Assembly (NCBI RefSeq): GCF_000687145.1
Contig: NZ_JMFG01000022.1
Span: forward strand, 1 to 50,215
DNA length: 50,215 nucleotides
Direction of reading: 5' to 3'
Source: Thermoanaerobaculum aquaticum
GTDB lineage: Bacteria > Acidobacteriota > Thermoanaerobaculia > Thermoanaerobaculales > Thermoanaerobaculaceae
The notes beneath the pieces are model-generated. The model was not told the DNA's origin, made no database searches, and saw nothing but the letters and a program-made list of their open reading frames with translations. Numbering within the stretch: the first letter of the stretch is position 1; each line of letters starts with the position of its first letter. The position numbers and the translations under genes are program-made. Shown piece by piece: positions 41,242-48,912 of this stretch.

Positions 41242-41520
41242 ATGACCGAGCGGCAGATCAAGATCACGGTGCCTGAGAACATCAGCCTCGGCACCTACGC
41301 GAACTTCGCTTCCATCGTTCATAACTTTGCCGAGTTCGTGCTGGATTTTGGGCGGATTGTCCCGGGAAGGGATGACGTGCAGGTGGTGGCCCGCCTGGTG
41401 ATGACCCCGGTGCATGCCAAGCAGCTGCTGCGGGCGCTTTCCGAAAACATCGCCATTTACGAGCACAACTTTGGGGAAATCCCCCAGGGCCCCAACGTCC
41501 CCTCCGAGCCGGCCATGTGA
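41242..41520 (+). CDS. DUF3467 protein
   Basis: 92 residues. GTYANFASIVHNFAEFVLDF, VVARLVMTPVHAKQLLRALS and IAIYEHNFGEI cover the full DUF3467 family pattern. Function unknown; the family is small and soluble. ATG 41242 has GGGGAGG just upstream. It is convergent with mnmA, with four bases between stops. Confidence 0.93.
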   Translation: MTERQIKITVPENISLGTYANFASIVHNFAEFVLDFGRIVPGRDDVQVVARLVMTPVHAKQLLRALSENIAIYEHNFGEIPQGPNVPSEPAM

Positions 41521-41524
41521 GCCT

Positions 41525-42589
41525 TTACCAGGCGCGGGTAATGAACCCCCCGCCCACAACCCTTTCACCCTGGTAAAAGACAGCCGCTTGCCCGGGCGCC
41601 GGCGCCAAAACCGGTTCCCGGAAGAAAACCCGCGCCAAGTTACCTTCCACCTCCACCACAGCCGCCTGGGGCCGGTGACGGGAGCGCACCTGCACCTCCA
41701 CCTCCAGATTCGCTGGCGGGGCGATGAGCCAGTTGATCTCCCGCACTTCCAGGCAGGACTTGGCCAGGCTCCCGGCTTCCCCCACCACCACCCGGTTTTC
41801 CTCAGGTTTCACCGCCACCACGTAAAGCCGACGCCCCGAAGCCACGCCCAGGCCCCGCCTTTGGCCCACCGTGAAGCCCACAAAGCCCGGATGGCGACCC
41901 AAAACGTGCCCCTCTTCGTCCACCACTTCTCCGGGCCCGGGCAGACGGGGCCCGGCCAGTTTGGCCAGCACCTCCCGGTAGGTTTTCCCTTCGGGAACAA
42001 AGCAGACCTCCTGGCTGTCCGGCTTTTGGGCGTTGGGAAGCGAAAGCTCCGCCGCCAGCGCCCGCACCTGGGGTTTGGTCATCTCTCCCAGAGGAAAGAT
42101 GACCCGCGCGAGTTGCTCCTGGGTGAGCTCAAAGAGGAAGTACGACTGGTCCTTTTCCCGGTCCACGCCGCGCAGCAGCTGCAGCTGCCCATTTTCTCGC
42201 CGGACACGGGCGTAATGCCCGGAGGCCACGGCATCGGCACCAAACGTTTCGGCAATCCGCAAGAGCTCCCCAAACTTCACCCGGGAGTTGCAGCGCACAC
42301 ACGGGGACGGGGTCTGGCCGGCGAGGTAGCCCTCCACAAAAAGCCCCAGCACCTCTCGCTGGAAGGTGTCCTCCATGTTGACCACGTAGTGGGGCACACC
42401 CAAAAGCTCGCAGACGGCGCGGGCGTTGGCCACATCGTCCAGGGAGCAACAGCGGGAAACGCCCAGACCCACGCGGGAGAGGTCGGCCAGGTGCAGGGTC
42501 ACCCCCATGACCTGGTGCCCCTGGCGGGCCAGGAGCGCGCAGGCCACAGCCGAGTCCACGCCACCGGACATGGCAACGATGACCTTCAT
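41525..42589 (-). CDS. mnmA: tRNA 2-thiouridylase MnmA
   Basis: 354 residues. The PP-loop MSGGVDSAVA near the N-terminus binds ATP; catalytic cysteines are in SPCVRCNSRVKF and DSQEVCFVPEG, and SGHYARV with KDQSYFLFEL are family blocks. It thiolates U34 of Lys, Glu and Gln tRNAs using sulfur from a cysteine desulfurase. It is third in an operon behind a NifS-like desulfurase and a zinc-ribbon-FHA protein, which fits that supply route. ATG 42589 is used; a TTG three codons upstream is the alternative. Confidence 0.96.
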   Translation of the reverse strand: MKVIVAMSGGVDSAVACALLARQGHQVMGVTLHLADLSRVGLGVSRCCSLDDVANARAVCELLGVPHYVVNMEDTFQREVLGLFVEGYLAGQTPSPCVRCNSRVKFGELLRIAETFGADAVASGHYARVRRENGQLQLLRGVDREKDQSYFLFELTQEQLARVIFPLGEMTKPQVRALAAELSLPNAQKPDSQEVCFVPEGKTYREVLAKLAGPRLPGPGEVVDEEGHVLGRHPGFVGFTVGQRRGLGVASGRRLYVVAVKPEENRVVVGEAGSLAKSCLEVREINWLIAPPANLEVEVQVRSRHRPQAAVVEVEGNLARVFFREPVLAPAPGQAAVFYQGERVVGGGFITRAW

Positions 42590-42605
42590 GCTAGGCAAAA
42601 CACCT

Positions 42606-43229
42606 TCAGAGGATTTCGGAATCCCGCACCTCGGTGACGATGAGCATGAGCGTGGTGGTCCCCAGCGAAAACTCCTGCTGGCTTTCCAGAGTGGCCTGGT
42701 TGACCTTCACCCCGTCCACAAAGGTGCCGTTGGTGGAACCCAGGTCCTTGATGCTCACCTCGTCACCGCGGATTTCCAGCATGGCGTGGCGCCGGGAAAC
42801 CTCGCTGTCGGTGAGCTGGATGTCGCAACCCGCACCGCGACCCAAAATGACCCGGGGCTTGTCAATGCGGAAGACCTTGCCAGCATCGGCGCCCAGGATG
42901 ACCGCCAGCGAGTAACGCCTGTCCTTGGGCAAAGGCGCCAGCTGCGGCAAATCCTCGTCCAGGGCCGGGGCAATCTGGCGAAGGTCCACCTGCTTGGTGG
43001 TTTCTTCGTGGGTCTTACCGCGGGTGCGGGTGGCGTCCCCGGGGTCGGCGGCAGCCTGGGGCGCAGCGGAAGGGCGTACCTCCTGGACCACGGTTTCCGG
43101 GGCCGTGGGTTTTCGCACCTCAAAGACGTGGCCGCAACGGGCGCACTTCACCAGCTTGACCGCCGCCTCCCCAAACTTGGATTCGTCGTACTGATAGCTG
43201 GTCTGGCAAGCAGGGCACGTAATGATCAT
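42606..43229 (-). CDS. Zinc-ribbon protein with C-terminal FHA domain
   Basis: 207 residues. The N-terminal MIITCPACQTSYQYDESKF with VKCARCGHVFEV is an MJ0042-type zinc ribbon (two CxxC). A Pro/Ala/Thr-rich linker follows. An FHA domain covers about 110-200: VILGRGAGCDIQLTD, SRRHAMLEI, DLGSTNGTFVDG. FHA domains bind phosphothreonine, so this is a likely Ser/Thr-kinase output protein. It sits between nifS and mnmA (4- and 16-base gaps), an unusual partner for sulfur transfer. Confidence 0.92.
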   Translation of the reverse strand: MIITCPACQTSYQYDESKFGEAAVKLVKCARCGHVFEVRKPTAPETVVQEVRPSAAPQAAADPGDATRTRGKTHEETTKQVDLRQIAPALDEDLPQLAPLPKDRRYSLAVILGADAGKVFRIDKPRVILGRGAGCDIQLTDSEVSRRHAMLEIRGDEVSIKDLGSTNGTFVDGVKVNQATLESQQEFSLGTTTLMLIVTEVRDSEIL

Positions 43230-43233
43230 GGTT

Positions 43234-44358
43234 TCACCGGCTCCGCGCCACGATCTTCTCTAAAGCTTCCGCAAAAAGCTCAATCTCTTCCCTCTGGGTT
43301 GTTAAACCCAGGGAAACCCGCAACGTTCTCGCGGCCCAATCGTTAAAACCCATAGCCCTCACCACAGCACTGGGCAAGCTCGCCCCTGAGCTGCATGCCG
43401 GTCCTGAGGATACTGCAAATCCCTCCAAATCCAAAGCCGCCACCGCCACGTTGCCCGCGAGGGGTGCGGGCAAACCCAAACAGGAGGTGTTGGCCACCCG
43501 GGGCACTCCCTGGCCAAAGATCACCAGGTCGGCAATGCGCTCCTTCAGAATGCGCTCCATGTGATCCCGAAGCTCCCCTACCTTCGCCCAAAAGCCTAGG
43601 CGCTCCCGCAAGAAATGGCAGGCCCACCCCAAGGCGTGAATGGCCACCAGCGGTTCCGTACCCCCTCGCCTCCTGAGCTCCTGCTCACCGGGGATGAAGG
43701 CGGGCAGCTCCAAGCCGTCACGCACCAGCAGGGCACCGGCCCCGGGAAGGCCACCAATCTTGTGCCCGGAAAGCGCCAGGGTGTGCACCCCCAACTGCCG
43801 GAAGCTCAGGGCTACCTTCCCCACCGCTTGCACCGCGTCGCAGTGCACCAGCACCCCCGGGCGGCTCACCTCGGTCACCAGCTCGCTTATGGGTTGCAGC
43901 ACACCGGTTTCGTGGTTGGCCAGTTGCACGCACACCACCGCCGGGGGCCGCACCTCGCCCAAAACCTCCCGGCGGATGAGCCCCTGCCGGTCCACGGGAA
44001 GGACGTCCACCTGGGCCCCAAAACCGGCCAGGGCTTCGGCCGCCGAAAAAACCGAAGGATGCTCTGTGGCCCCCAGGTACAGGCGAACCCCGTTGGGTCC
44101 CCCCAGGGCACGGGCCAACCCCCACAGCGCCATAGTGTTGGCTTCGGTCCCCCCCGAGGTGAACACCACTTCCTGGGGGGACGCCCCCAGCAACGCGGCC
44201 ACCCGGTTTCTGGCCTCTTCCACCAGCCGGCGAGCGAGCCGCCCCTCCTGGTGAATGCTGGAGGGGTTTCCCAGCGCCAGGCTCTGCAGCTCGCCCACCT
44301 TTTCCCACACTTCCGGAAAAGGGAACGTGGTGGCGTTGTGGTCCAGGTAAACCCGCAC
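43234..44358 (-). CDS. Cysteine desulfurase, NifS/IscS-like
   Basis: 374 residues. VYLDHNATTFPFP at the start, TSGGTEANTMALW, the PLP Lys in LALSGHKIGGLPGAGALLV, and the active-site Cys loop SSGPACSSGASLPS mark the class. It removes sulfur from cysteine as a persulfide for MnmA and Fe-S assembly. GTG 44358 is chosen because a perfect TATAAT lies exactly six bases upstream; further in-frame codons would place the promoter inside the gene. First gene of the nifS-FHA-mnmA operon; divergent from dnaB. Confidence 0.94.
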   Translation of the reverse strand: MRVYLDHNATTFPFPEVWEKVGELQSLALGNPSSIHQEGRLARRLVEEARNRVAALLGASPQEVVFTSGGTEANTMALWGLARALGGPNGVRLYLGATEHPSVFSAAEALAGFGAQVDVLPVDRQGLIRREVLGEVRPPAVVCVQLANHETGVLQPISELVTEVSRPGVLVHCDAVQAVGKVALSFRQLGVHTLALSGHKIGGLPGAGALLVRDGLELPAFIPGEQELRRRGGTEPLVAIHALGWACHFLRERLGFWAKVGELRDHMERILKERIADLVIFGQGVPRVANTSCLGLPAPLAGNVAVAALDLEGFAVSSGPACSSGASLPSAVVRAMGFNDWAARTLRVSLGLTTQREEIELFAEALEKIVARSR

Positions 44359-44364
44359 CGGGGC

Positions 44365-44370
44365 ATTATA
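44365..44370 (-). promoter_or_regulatory. -10 box TATAAT, leaderless start of the cysteine desulfurase
   Basis: A perfect minus-strand TATAAT followed by exactly six bases (GCCCCG) and GTG 44358. This is the clearest of the leaderless starts. Confidence 0.75.
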
Positions 44371-44439
44371 AGGAGCGGCGCCGAGACCGACTCTCAGGCT
44401 CGCCCGCCGGCGCCACATCGGGCGGCAAAGGGGCAGTGG

Positions 44440-44445
44440 TACGAT
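44440..44445 (+). promoter_or_regulatory. -10 box TACGAT, leaderless start of dnaB
   Basis: TACGAT followed by exactly six bases (ACCCGC) and ATG 44452. No ribosome-binding site between them. Confidence 0.6.
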
Positions 44446-44451
44446 ACCCGC

Positions 44452-45864
44452 ATGGGCGCGACGTCACCTTCCCAGGTTCCTGCCGTTGAGGGTGCGTCCG
44501 TACGTGTGCCGTTCAGCGAATCGGCTGAACGGGCAGTGCTGGGCGCAATCCTCAACGACGGCACCTGCTTTTACCGGGTGGTGGATGCCCTCAAGCCCGA
44601 GGACTTTTACCTCGAGCCCCACCAGCTGGTCTTTCAAGCCTTCGCCCACTTGGCCCTGGAGAACACGCCCATTGACCTGGTTAACACCGTAGCTGCCATG
44701 GAGCGCCTGGGCACGCTTTCCCTGGTGGGTGGTCCTTCTTTTCTGGCGCAGCTGGCCCAGGACCTCCCGGACCCGGAAGCGGTGGAGCACTACGCCGAAA
44801 TCGTGCGGGAAAAAGCCATTCGCCGGCAGCTCCTGAAGGTTTCGGGGTCGCTCATGGTGGAAGCGGGGCAGGAGGGGGGTCGAGCCCTGGACATCCTGGA
44901 CCGCGTGGAAACCATGGTTTTGGAGCTGGCGGACCGCGCCATCCAAACCGGCCCCCGCCGCATTGGCGAGCTGGCTTCGGAGGAGCTGGAGCACCTGGAG
45001 CGCACGGTCAAATCCGACCACCCCTTCATTGGCCTGGAAACCGGCTTTCGCCGGCTGGACGAGCTCACCTCCGGTCTCAAAGCGCAGGAGCTCATCATCC
45101 TGGCCGCTCGCCCGGGGGTGGGCAAAACCGCCATGGCCCTCAACATTGCCTCCCACGTGGCCCTGCGGCTCAAGAAGAACGTGCTGTTCTTTTCCCTGGA
45201 AATGTCGGCGTCCGCCCTGGTTCGCCGGTTGCTCGCGGCGCAAGCCAAGGTGAGCTTGCAAAAGATCATCAGCGGGCGGATCTCCTTCAAAACCGGACGC
45301 CCCCGTTCCGACTTTGAATGCCTGGTGGAAGCTGCCGACCACTTTGCCGAGGCCCCCCTTTGGATTGACGATTCGGCTTCGCTCTCGATTCTGGAGCTTC
45401 GAGGCAAAGCCCGCAGGCTCATGATGGAGCACGGCCTGGACCTCATCGTGGTTGACTACCTGCAGCTTCTAAGCTCGGGGATGAAGACCGAAAACCGAAC
45501 CCAGGAGGTTTCCGCCATTTCCCGGGGCTTGAAGGCGGTGGCCAAGCAGCTCAACGTCCCCATCCTGGCCCTGTCCCAGCTTTCCCGCCAGCCAGAACGG
45601 CGCGGCCAGGACGCCCGACCTCAGCTTTCGGATTTACGCGAGTCCGGCTCCATCGAGCAAGATGCCGACGTGGTGATCTTCATTCACCGCAAAATTGCCC
45701 CCAGAGCCGAGGAGGAAAACATGGAGGAATCACGGAAGGCTGAGATCATCATTGCCAAGCAGAGAAACGGCCCCACCGATGCCTTCTTGCTGGTGTACCT
45801 GGAACCCTACACGCTGTTCACCGATCCCGAGTTCACCGATGAAGCCGCTAGTCCGTTTTTTTGA
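44452..45864 (+). CDS. dnaB: Replicative DNA helicase DnaB
   Basis: 470 residues. The N-terminal domain (about 20-120; FSESAERAVLGAILNDGTCF) precedes the RecA-like motor: ARPGVGKTAMALNIA (Walker A), FFSLEMSA, LIVVDYLQLL (Walker B) and ALSQLSRQPERR...LSDLRESGSIEQDADVV. It is the hexameric fork helicase. ATG 44452 is placed by the TACGAT box; the frame is open further upstream only because it lies opposite the nifS gene. Its last 26 bases overlap the start of mlaE. Confidence 0.97.
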   Translation: MGATSPSQVPAVEGASVRVPFSESAERAVLGAILNDGTCFYRVVDALKPEDFYLEPHQLVFQAFAHLALENTPIDLVNTVAAMERLGTLSLVGGPSFLAQLAQDLPDPEAVEHYAEIVREKAIRRQLLKVSGSLMVEAGQEGGRALDILDRVETMVLELADRAIQTGPRRIGELASEELEHLERTVKSDHPFIGLETGFRRLDELTSGLKAQELIILAARPGVGKTAMALNIASHVALRLKKNVLFFSLEMSASALVRRLLAAQAKVSLQKIISGRISFKTGRPRSDFECLVEAADHFAEAPLWIDDSASLSILELRGKARRLMMEHGLDLIVVDYLQLLSSGMKTENRTQEVSAISRGLKAVAKQLNVPILALSQLSRQPERRGQDARPQLSDLRESGSIEQDADVVIFIHRKIAPRAEEENMEESRKAEIIIAKQRNGPTDAFLLVYLEPYTLFTDPEFTDEAASPFF

Positions 45865-46618
45865 GGTCCTCGGCCGCCGGTGGGTGGCGGTTTTCGAGGA
45901 AATTGGTCGCTTCTTCTACATCCTCCACAGCACCTTCCTGTGGACCTTCCGCAGGCCCTTTGATGCCCGGGAGTGGGTCCGGCAAATGGTGCGGGTGGGG
46001 GTGGATTCGGTGCCGGTGGTGGGTCTGACCGCCCTTTTTACCGGCATGGTTCTGGCCTTGCAAACCTACCGGGGCTTTGCCCGTTTTCACGCCGAAGGGT
46101 TCGTGGCTTCGGTGGTTTCCCTTTCCCTCACCCGGGAGCTGGCACCGGTGCTGGCTGCCCTCATGATTGCCGGCCGCATCGGCTCTTCCTTTGCCGCCGA
46201 GCTGGGAACCATGAGGGTCACCGAGCAAATAGACGCCCTTTACGCCATGGCTGTGGAGCCCATCCAGTACCTGGTGGTGCCGCGGGTGGGAGCGGCCACA
46301 GTGATGCTGCCGTTTCTCGTGGCCTTTGCCGATGGCATTGGGGTTTTTGGTGGGTACGCCGTGGCCGTAGGGCTCATGGGTGCCAACCCCGTGGTTTACT
46401 GGGAAAAGACCTTCCAGTACCTGGACCTCAACGACGTGTTTTCGGGGCTCATTAAGGCTGCGGTTTTTGGCCTCATTCTGGCGGTCACCGGCTGCTCCAA
46501 GGGCTTCTTCACCGCCGGTGGAGCGGAAGGGGTGGGGCGCTCCACCACTGCTGCCGTAGTTATGGCGTCGCTGGTCATTTTGCTTTCGGATTTTTTCCTC
46601 ACCAAGATCCTGTTTTAG
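45839..46618 (+). CDS. mlaE: MlaE-type ABC lipid-transport permease
   Basis: 259 residues, about six membrane helices. ALFTGMVLALQTYRGFARF, SLTRELAPVLAALMIAGRIG and the Glu-rich ELGTMRVTEQIDALYAMAVE are the MlaE signatures. It is the inner-membrane permease of the MCE phospholipid system. ATG 45839 lies 26 bases inside the end of dnaB, with no clear ribosome-binding site, so it probably depends on coupled translation. Followed by mlaF after nine bases. Confidence 0.95.
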   Translation: MKPLVRFFEVLGRRWVAVFEEIGRFFYILHSTFLWTFRRPFDAREWVRQMVRVGVDSVPVVGLTALFTGMVLALQTYRGFARFHAEGFVASVVSLSLTRELAPVLAALMIAGRIGSSFAAELGTMRVTEQIDALYAMAVEPIQYLVVPRVGAATVMLPFLVAFADGIGVFGGYAVAVGLMGANPVVYWEKTFQYLDLNDVFSGLIKAAVFGLILAVTGCSKGFFTAGGAEGVGRSTTAAVVMASLVILLSDFFLTKILF

Positions 46619-46627
46619 GGAGGCGGC

Positions 46628-47410
46628 ATGCAAAAGGAAAGCTCAGGAAGCTCGCCTCGCCTCCCCAAGATTGCCGTCATTGACCTTTGGAAATCCTTCT
46701 CCGGTAAAGAGGTCCTGCGGGGGGTGAACCTCACCGTGGCCCCTGGCGAATCGTTGGTGATCGTGGGCGGTTCCGGGGCCGGGAAAAGCGTGCTTTTGAA
46801 GCATCTCATTGGGCTGGTGCAACCGGATCGCGGGCACGTCATCGTGGACGGCGAGGACCTCGCCTGCGCCGAACCCGAGAGGTGCCTGGCCATCCGCCGC
46901 AAGTTCGGCATGTCCTTCCAGGAGGGAGCGCTCTTTGACTCCATGAACGTGTTCGACAACATTGCCTTTCCCCTGCGCCGTCACACCCGCATGAGCGAGG
47001 AGGAAATTGCCGAAAGGGTGCGAGAGTGCTTGAGCCTGGTGCACCTTTCGGGCATCGAAAAGAAAATGCCCTCCGAGCTTTCGGGGGGCATGCGGCGAAG
47101 GGTGGGGTTTGCCCGGGCCATTGCCCTGAAGCCCGAAATCCTGCTTTTCGACGAACCCAACACCGGCCTGGATCCCATCACCGCAGCGGCCATTGACCGG
47201 GTCATCATCGAAATGCGCGACAAGCTGCCGGTGACCATGGTGACCATTACCCACGATATGAACTCGGCCTTTCGCATTGCCGACCGCATTGCCATGCTGC
47301 GCGGCGGCAAAATCGTGGCGGTTGCTCCCCCGGAGGAGTTCCGCAAGTTGCCCGATCCTTACGTGCAGAGCTTTTTGGCTGGACAGCCAGTGGAAGAGGA
47401 GGTGGCATGA
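46628..47410 (+). CDS. mlaF: MlaF-type ABC transporter ATPase
   Basis: 260 residues. Walker A GGSGAGKSVLLKHL, signature ELSGGMRRRVGFARAI, Walker B ILLFDEPNTGLDP and the switch His in TITHDMNSAF. The GMRRR variant of the ABC signature and the SFQEGALFDSMNVFDNIAF block are typical of MlaF. It powers lipid movement with MlaE and MlaD. Ribosome-binding site GGGAGGC; the stop overlaps the mlaD start (ATGA). Confidence 0.96.
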   Translation: MQKESSGSSPRLPKIAVIDLWKSFSGKEVLRGVNLTVAPGESLVIVGGSGAGKSVLLKHLIGLVQPDRGHVIVDGEDLACAEPERCLAIRRKFGMSFQEGALFDSMNVFDNIAFPLRRHTRMSEEEIAERVRECLSLVHLSGIEKKMPSELSGGMRRRVGFARAIALKPEILLFDEPNTGLDPITAAAIDRVIIEMRDKLPVTMVTITHDMNSAFRIADRIAMLRGGKIVAVAPPEEFRKLPDPYVQSFLAGQPVEEEVA

Positions 47411-48882
47411 GCCAAACCGCAAAAGTTGGCGCTTTCATGCTGGTGGCGCTGGTCATCTTGGCGGTTTTTATCATCAAAATCGAGGAAATTCCCTTTGGCG
47501 CCAAGGCCGGCCGCCAAATGGTGCAGGCGGAATTTCCGTCGGTGGCGGGTCTTGACGAAAAAAGCCCGGTGCGCATTGCCGGTGTGCGGGTGGGGATCGT
47601 GGAGAAAATCGAGCTGGCCGGCAGTCGCGCTCGCGTCACGCTTTCCCTGGACCCCCAGGTGCGCTTGCACCAAGGGGCGTGGGCAGAGGTCACGAGCCTG
47701 GGCATGCTCGGGGATAAGTACATCGAGCTGCACCCGGGTTCCCCCGAGGCCCCCCAGCTCCCCCCCGGAGTGGTGCTTTCCGGGGAAAGCCCGGTGGCGT
47801 TTGACCAGGTCCTCAAAACCGCCGGCGAAATTGGCGGCGACATTAAAGAGGTCACCGCTAGCTTGCGGAAAGCCTTAGGTGGTGAAGCCGGTGCGGCCAA
47901 GCTTGAGGAGATCCTGGAAAACATCCGCCAGCTCACGGCCGAGACCCGCAACCTGGTGGCTGCCAACCGCGCTGATGTGGACGCCACCATTGAAAACTTT
48001 CGGGCCTTCTCGGCCACCCTCCGGGAGGAGCTCCCCAAGCTTGCAGAAAAGCTCCAGAAGCTTGCCGACAACGTGGATGCGGTGGTGGCCGAAAACCGCA
48101 GCAACGTTTCCGACACCATTGCCAACCTCAAGGACCTGTCGGGCAGGCTGCGCACCTCCGCCGACAACTTAAACCAAATCACCACCAAAATCGCCAAGGG
48201 GGAAGGGACCATCGGCAAGCTGGTTAACGACGAGGAGACCGTGAACAACCTCAACAGCACGTTGAAATCCGTGGAATCCGGGGTGCAGAGCTTGAAAAAC
48301 ACCATTGGCCGCGCCGAGCGATGGCGTTTGGACGTGACCTTGAGAACGGAAAGCCTGCCCAAAGCCGACGACTCCCGCTCGGCCTTTGGCTTTGACCTGC
48401 ACACCACCGAGCGGCGCTTTTTCCGGCTGGAGCTGGTGGACTCCCCCTACGGCCGGGTGCGCAATACCCGGGAAACCGTGACCACCACCTTCCCCGATGG
48501 CCACCGGGAAACCTACGTGCAGGAAAAGCAAAAGATCACCGACGCCTCAACGGTCAACGCCCAAATCGGCTACCACCTGGGCAACACCACCGTGCGGGCG
48601 GGCCTTTTTGAGTCCGAAGGCGGCTTTGGCCTGGATCACGCGCTCCTGCAAAACAAGCTCAAGCTCACCCTGGAGGCGTACGATTTCAACCGCGACATCA
48701 AGCCCCCTCACCTGCGGCTGGAAGGCCGCTACTTCCTCACCCCCAACATCTTTGCCTTTGCCGGCTGGGACGATCCCCGGTGGTCTGCGCGCTCGTCGTT
48801 GCTGGTGGGCGCGGGCATCACCTGGCGGGATGAGGACCTGAAGTACCTCCTGGGCACCGCCGCGTCGTTCGGGGGAAAATGA
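47407..48882 (+). CDS. mlaD: MlaD-type MCE lipid-binding protein with long beta-rich C-terminus
   Basis: 491 residues, far longer than E. coli MlaD (about 180). One N-terminal membrane helix (FMLVALVILAVFIIKI) and an MCE domain (about 38-115; VAGLDEKSPVRIAGVRVGIV and GMLGDKYIELHPG) are followed by a long helical coil (about 140-295; repeated ENIRQ, ANRADVDATIENF and AENRSNVSDTI units), as in PqiB-like or Mce tunnels. The last about 180 residues are alternating beta strands (RFFRLELVDSPYGRVRNTR ... LRLEGRYFLTPNIFAFAGWD), resembling outer-membrane barrel strands. It would bind lipid and extend across the periplasm. ATG 47407 overlaps mlaF by four bases. Confidence 0.92.
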   Translation: MSQTAKVGAFMLVALVILAVFIIKIEEIPFGAKAGRQMVQAEFPSVAGLDEKSPVRIAGVRVGIVEKIELAGSRARVTLSLDPQVRLHQGAWAEVTSLGMLGDKYIELHPGSPEAPQLPPGVVLSGESPVAFDQVLKTAGEIGGDIKEVTASLRKALGGEAGAAKLEEILENIRQLTAETRNLVAANRADVDATIENFRAFSATLREELPKLAEKLQKLADNVDAVVAENRSNVSDTIANLKDLSGRLRTSADNLNQITTKIAKGEGTIGKLVNDEETVNNLNSTLKSVESGVQSLKNTIGRAERWRLDVTLRTESLPKADDSRSAFGFDLHTTERRFFRLELVDSPYGRVRNTRETVTTTFPDGHRETYVQEKQKITDASTVNAQIGYHLGNTTVRAGLFESEGGFGLDHALLQNKLKLTLEAYDFNRDIKPPHLRLEGRYFLTPNIFAFAGWDDPRWSARSSLLVGAGITWRDEDLKYLLGTAASFGGK

Positions 48883-48912
48883 ACCCAGCATGAGCTCTGG
48901 CCGGGGGGCGGT

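Noticed and set aside
43615-44451. Long in-frame upstream extension of dnaB
   Set aside because: It lies antisense to the cysteine desulfurase and lacks DnaB similarity. The TACGAT box and normal family length place the start at 44452.
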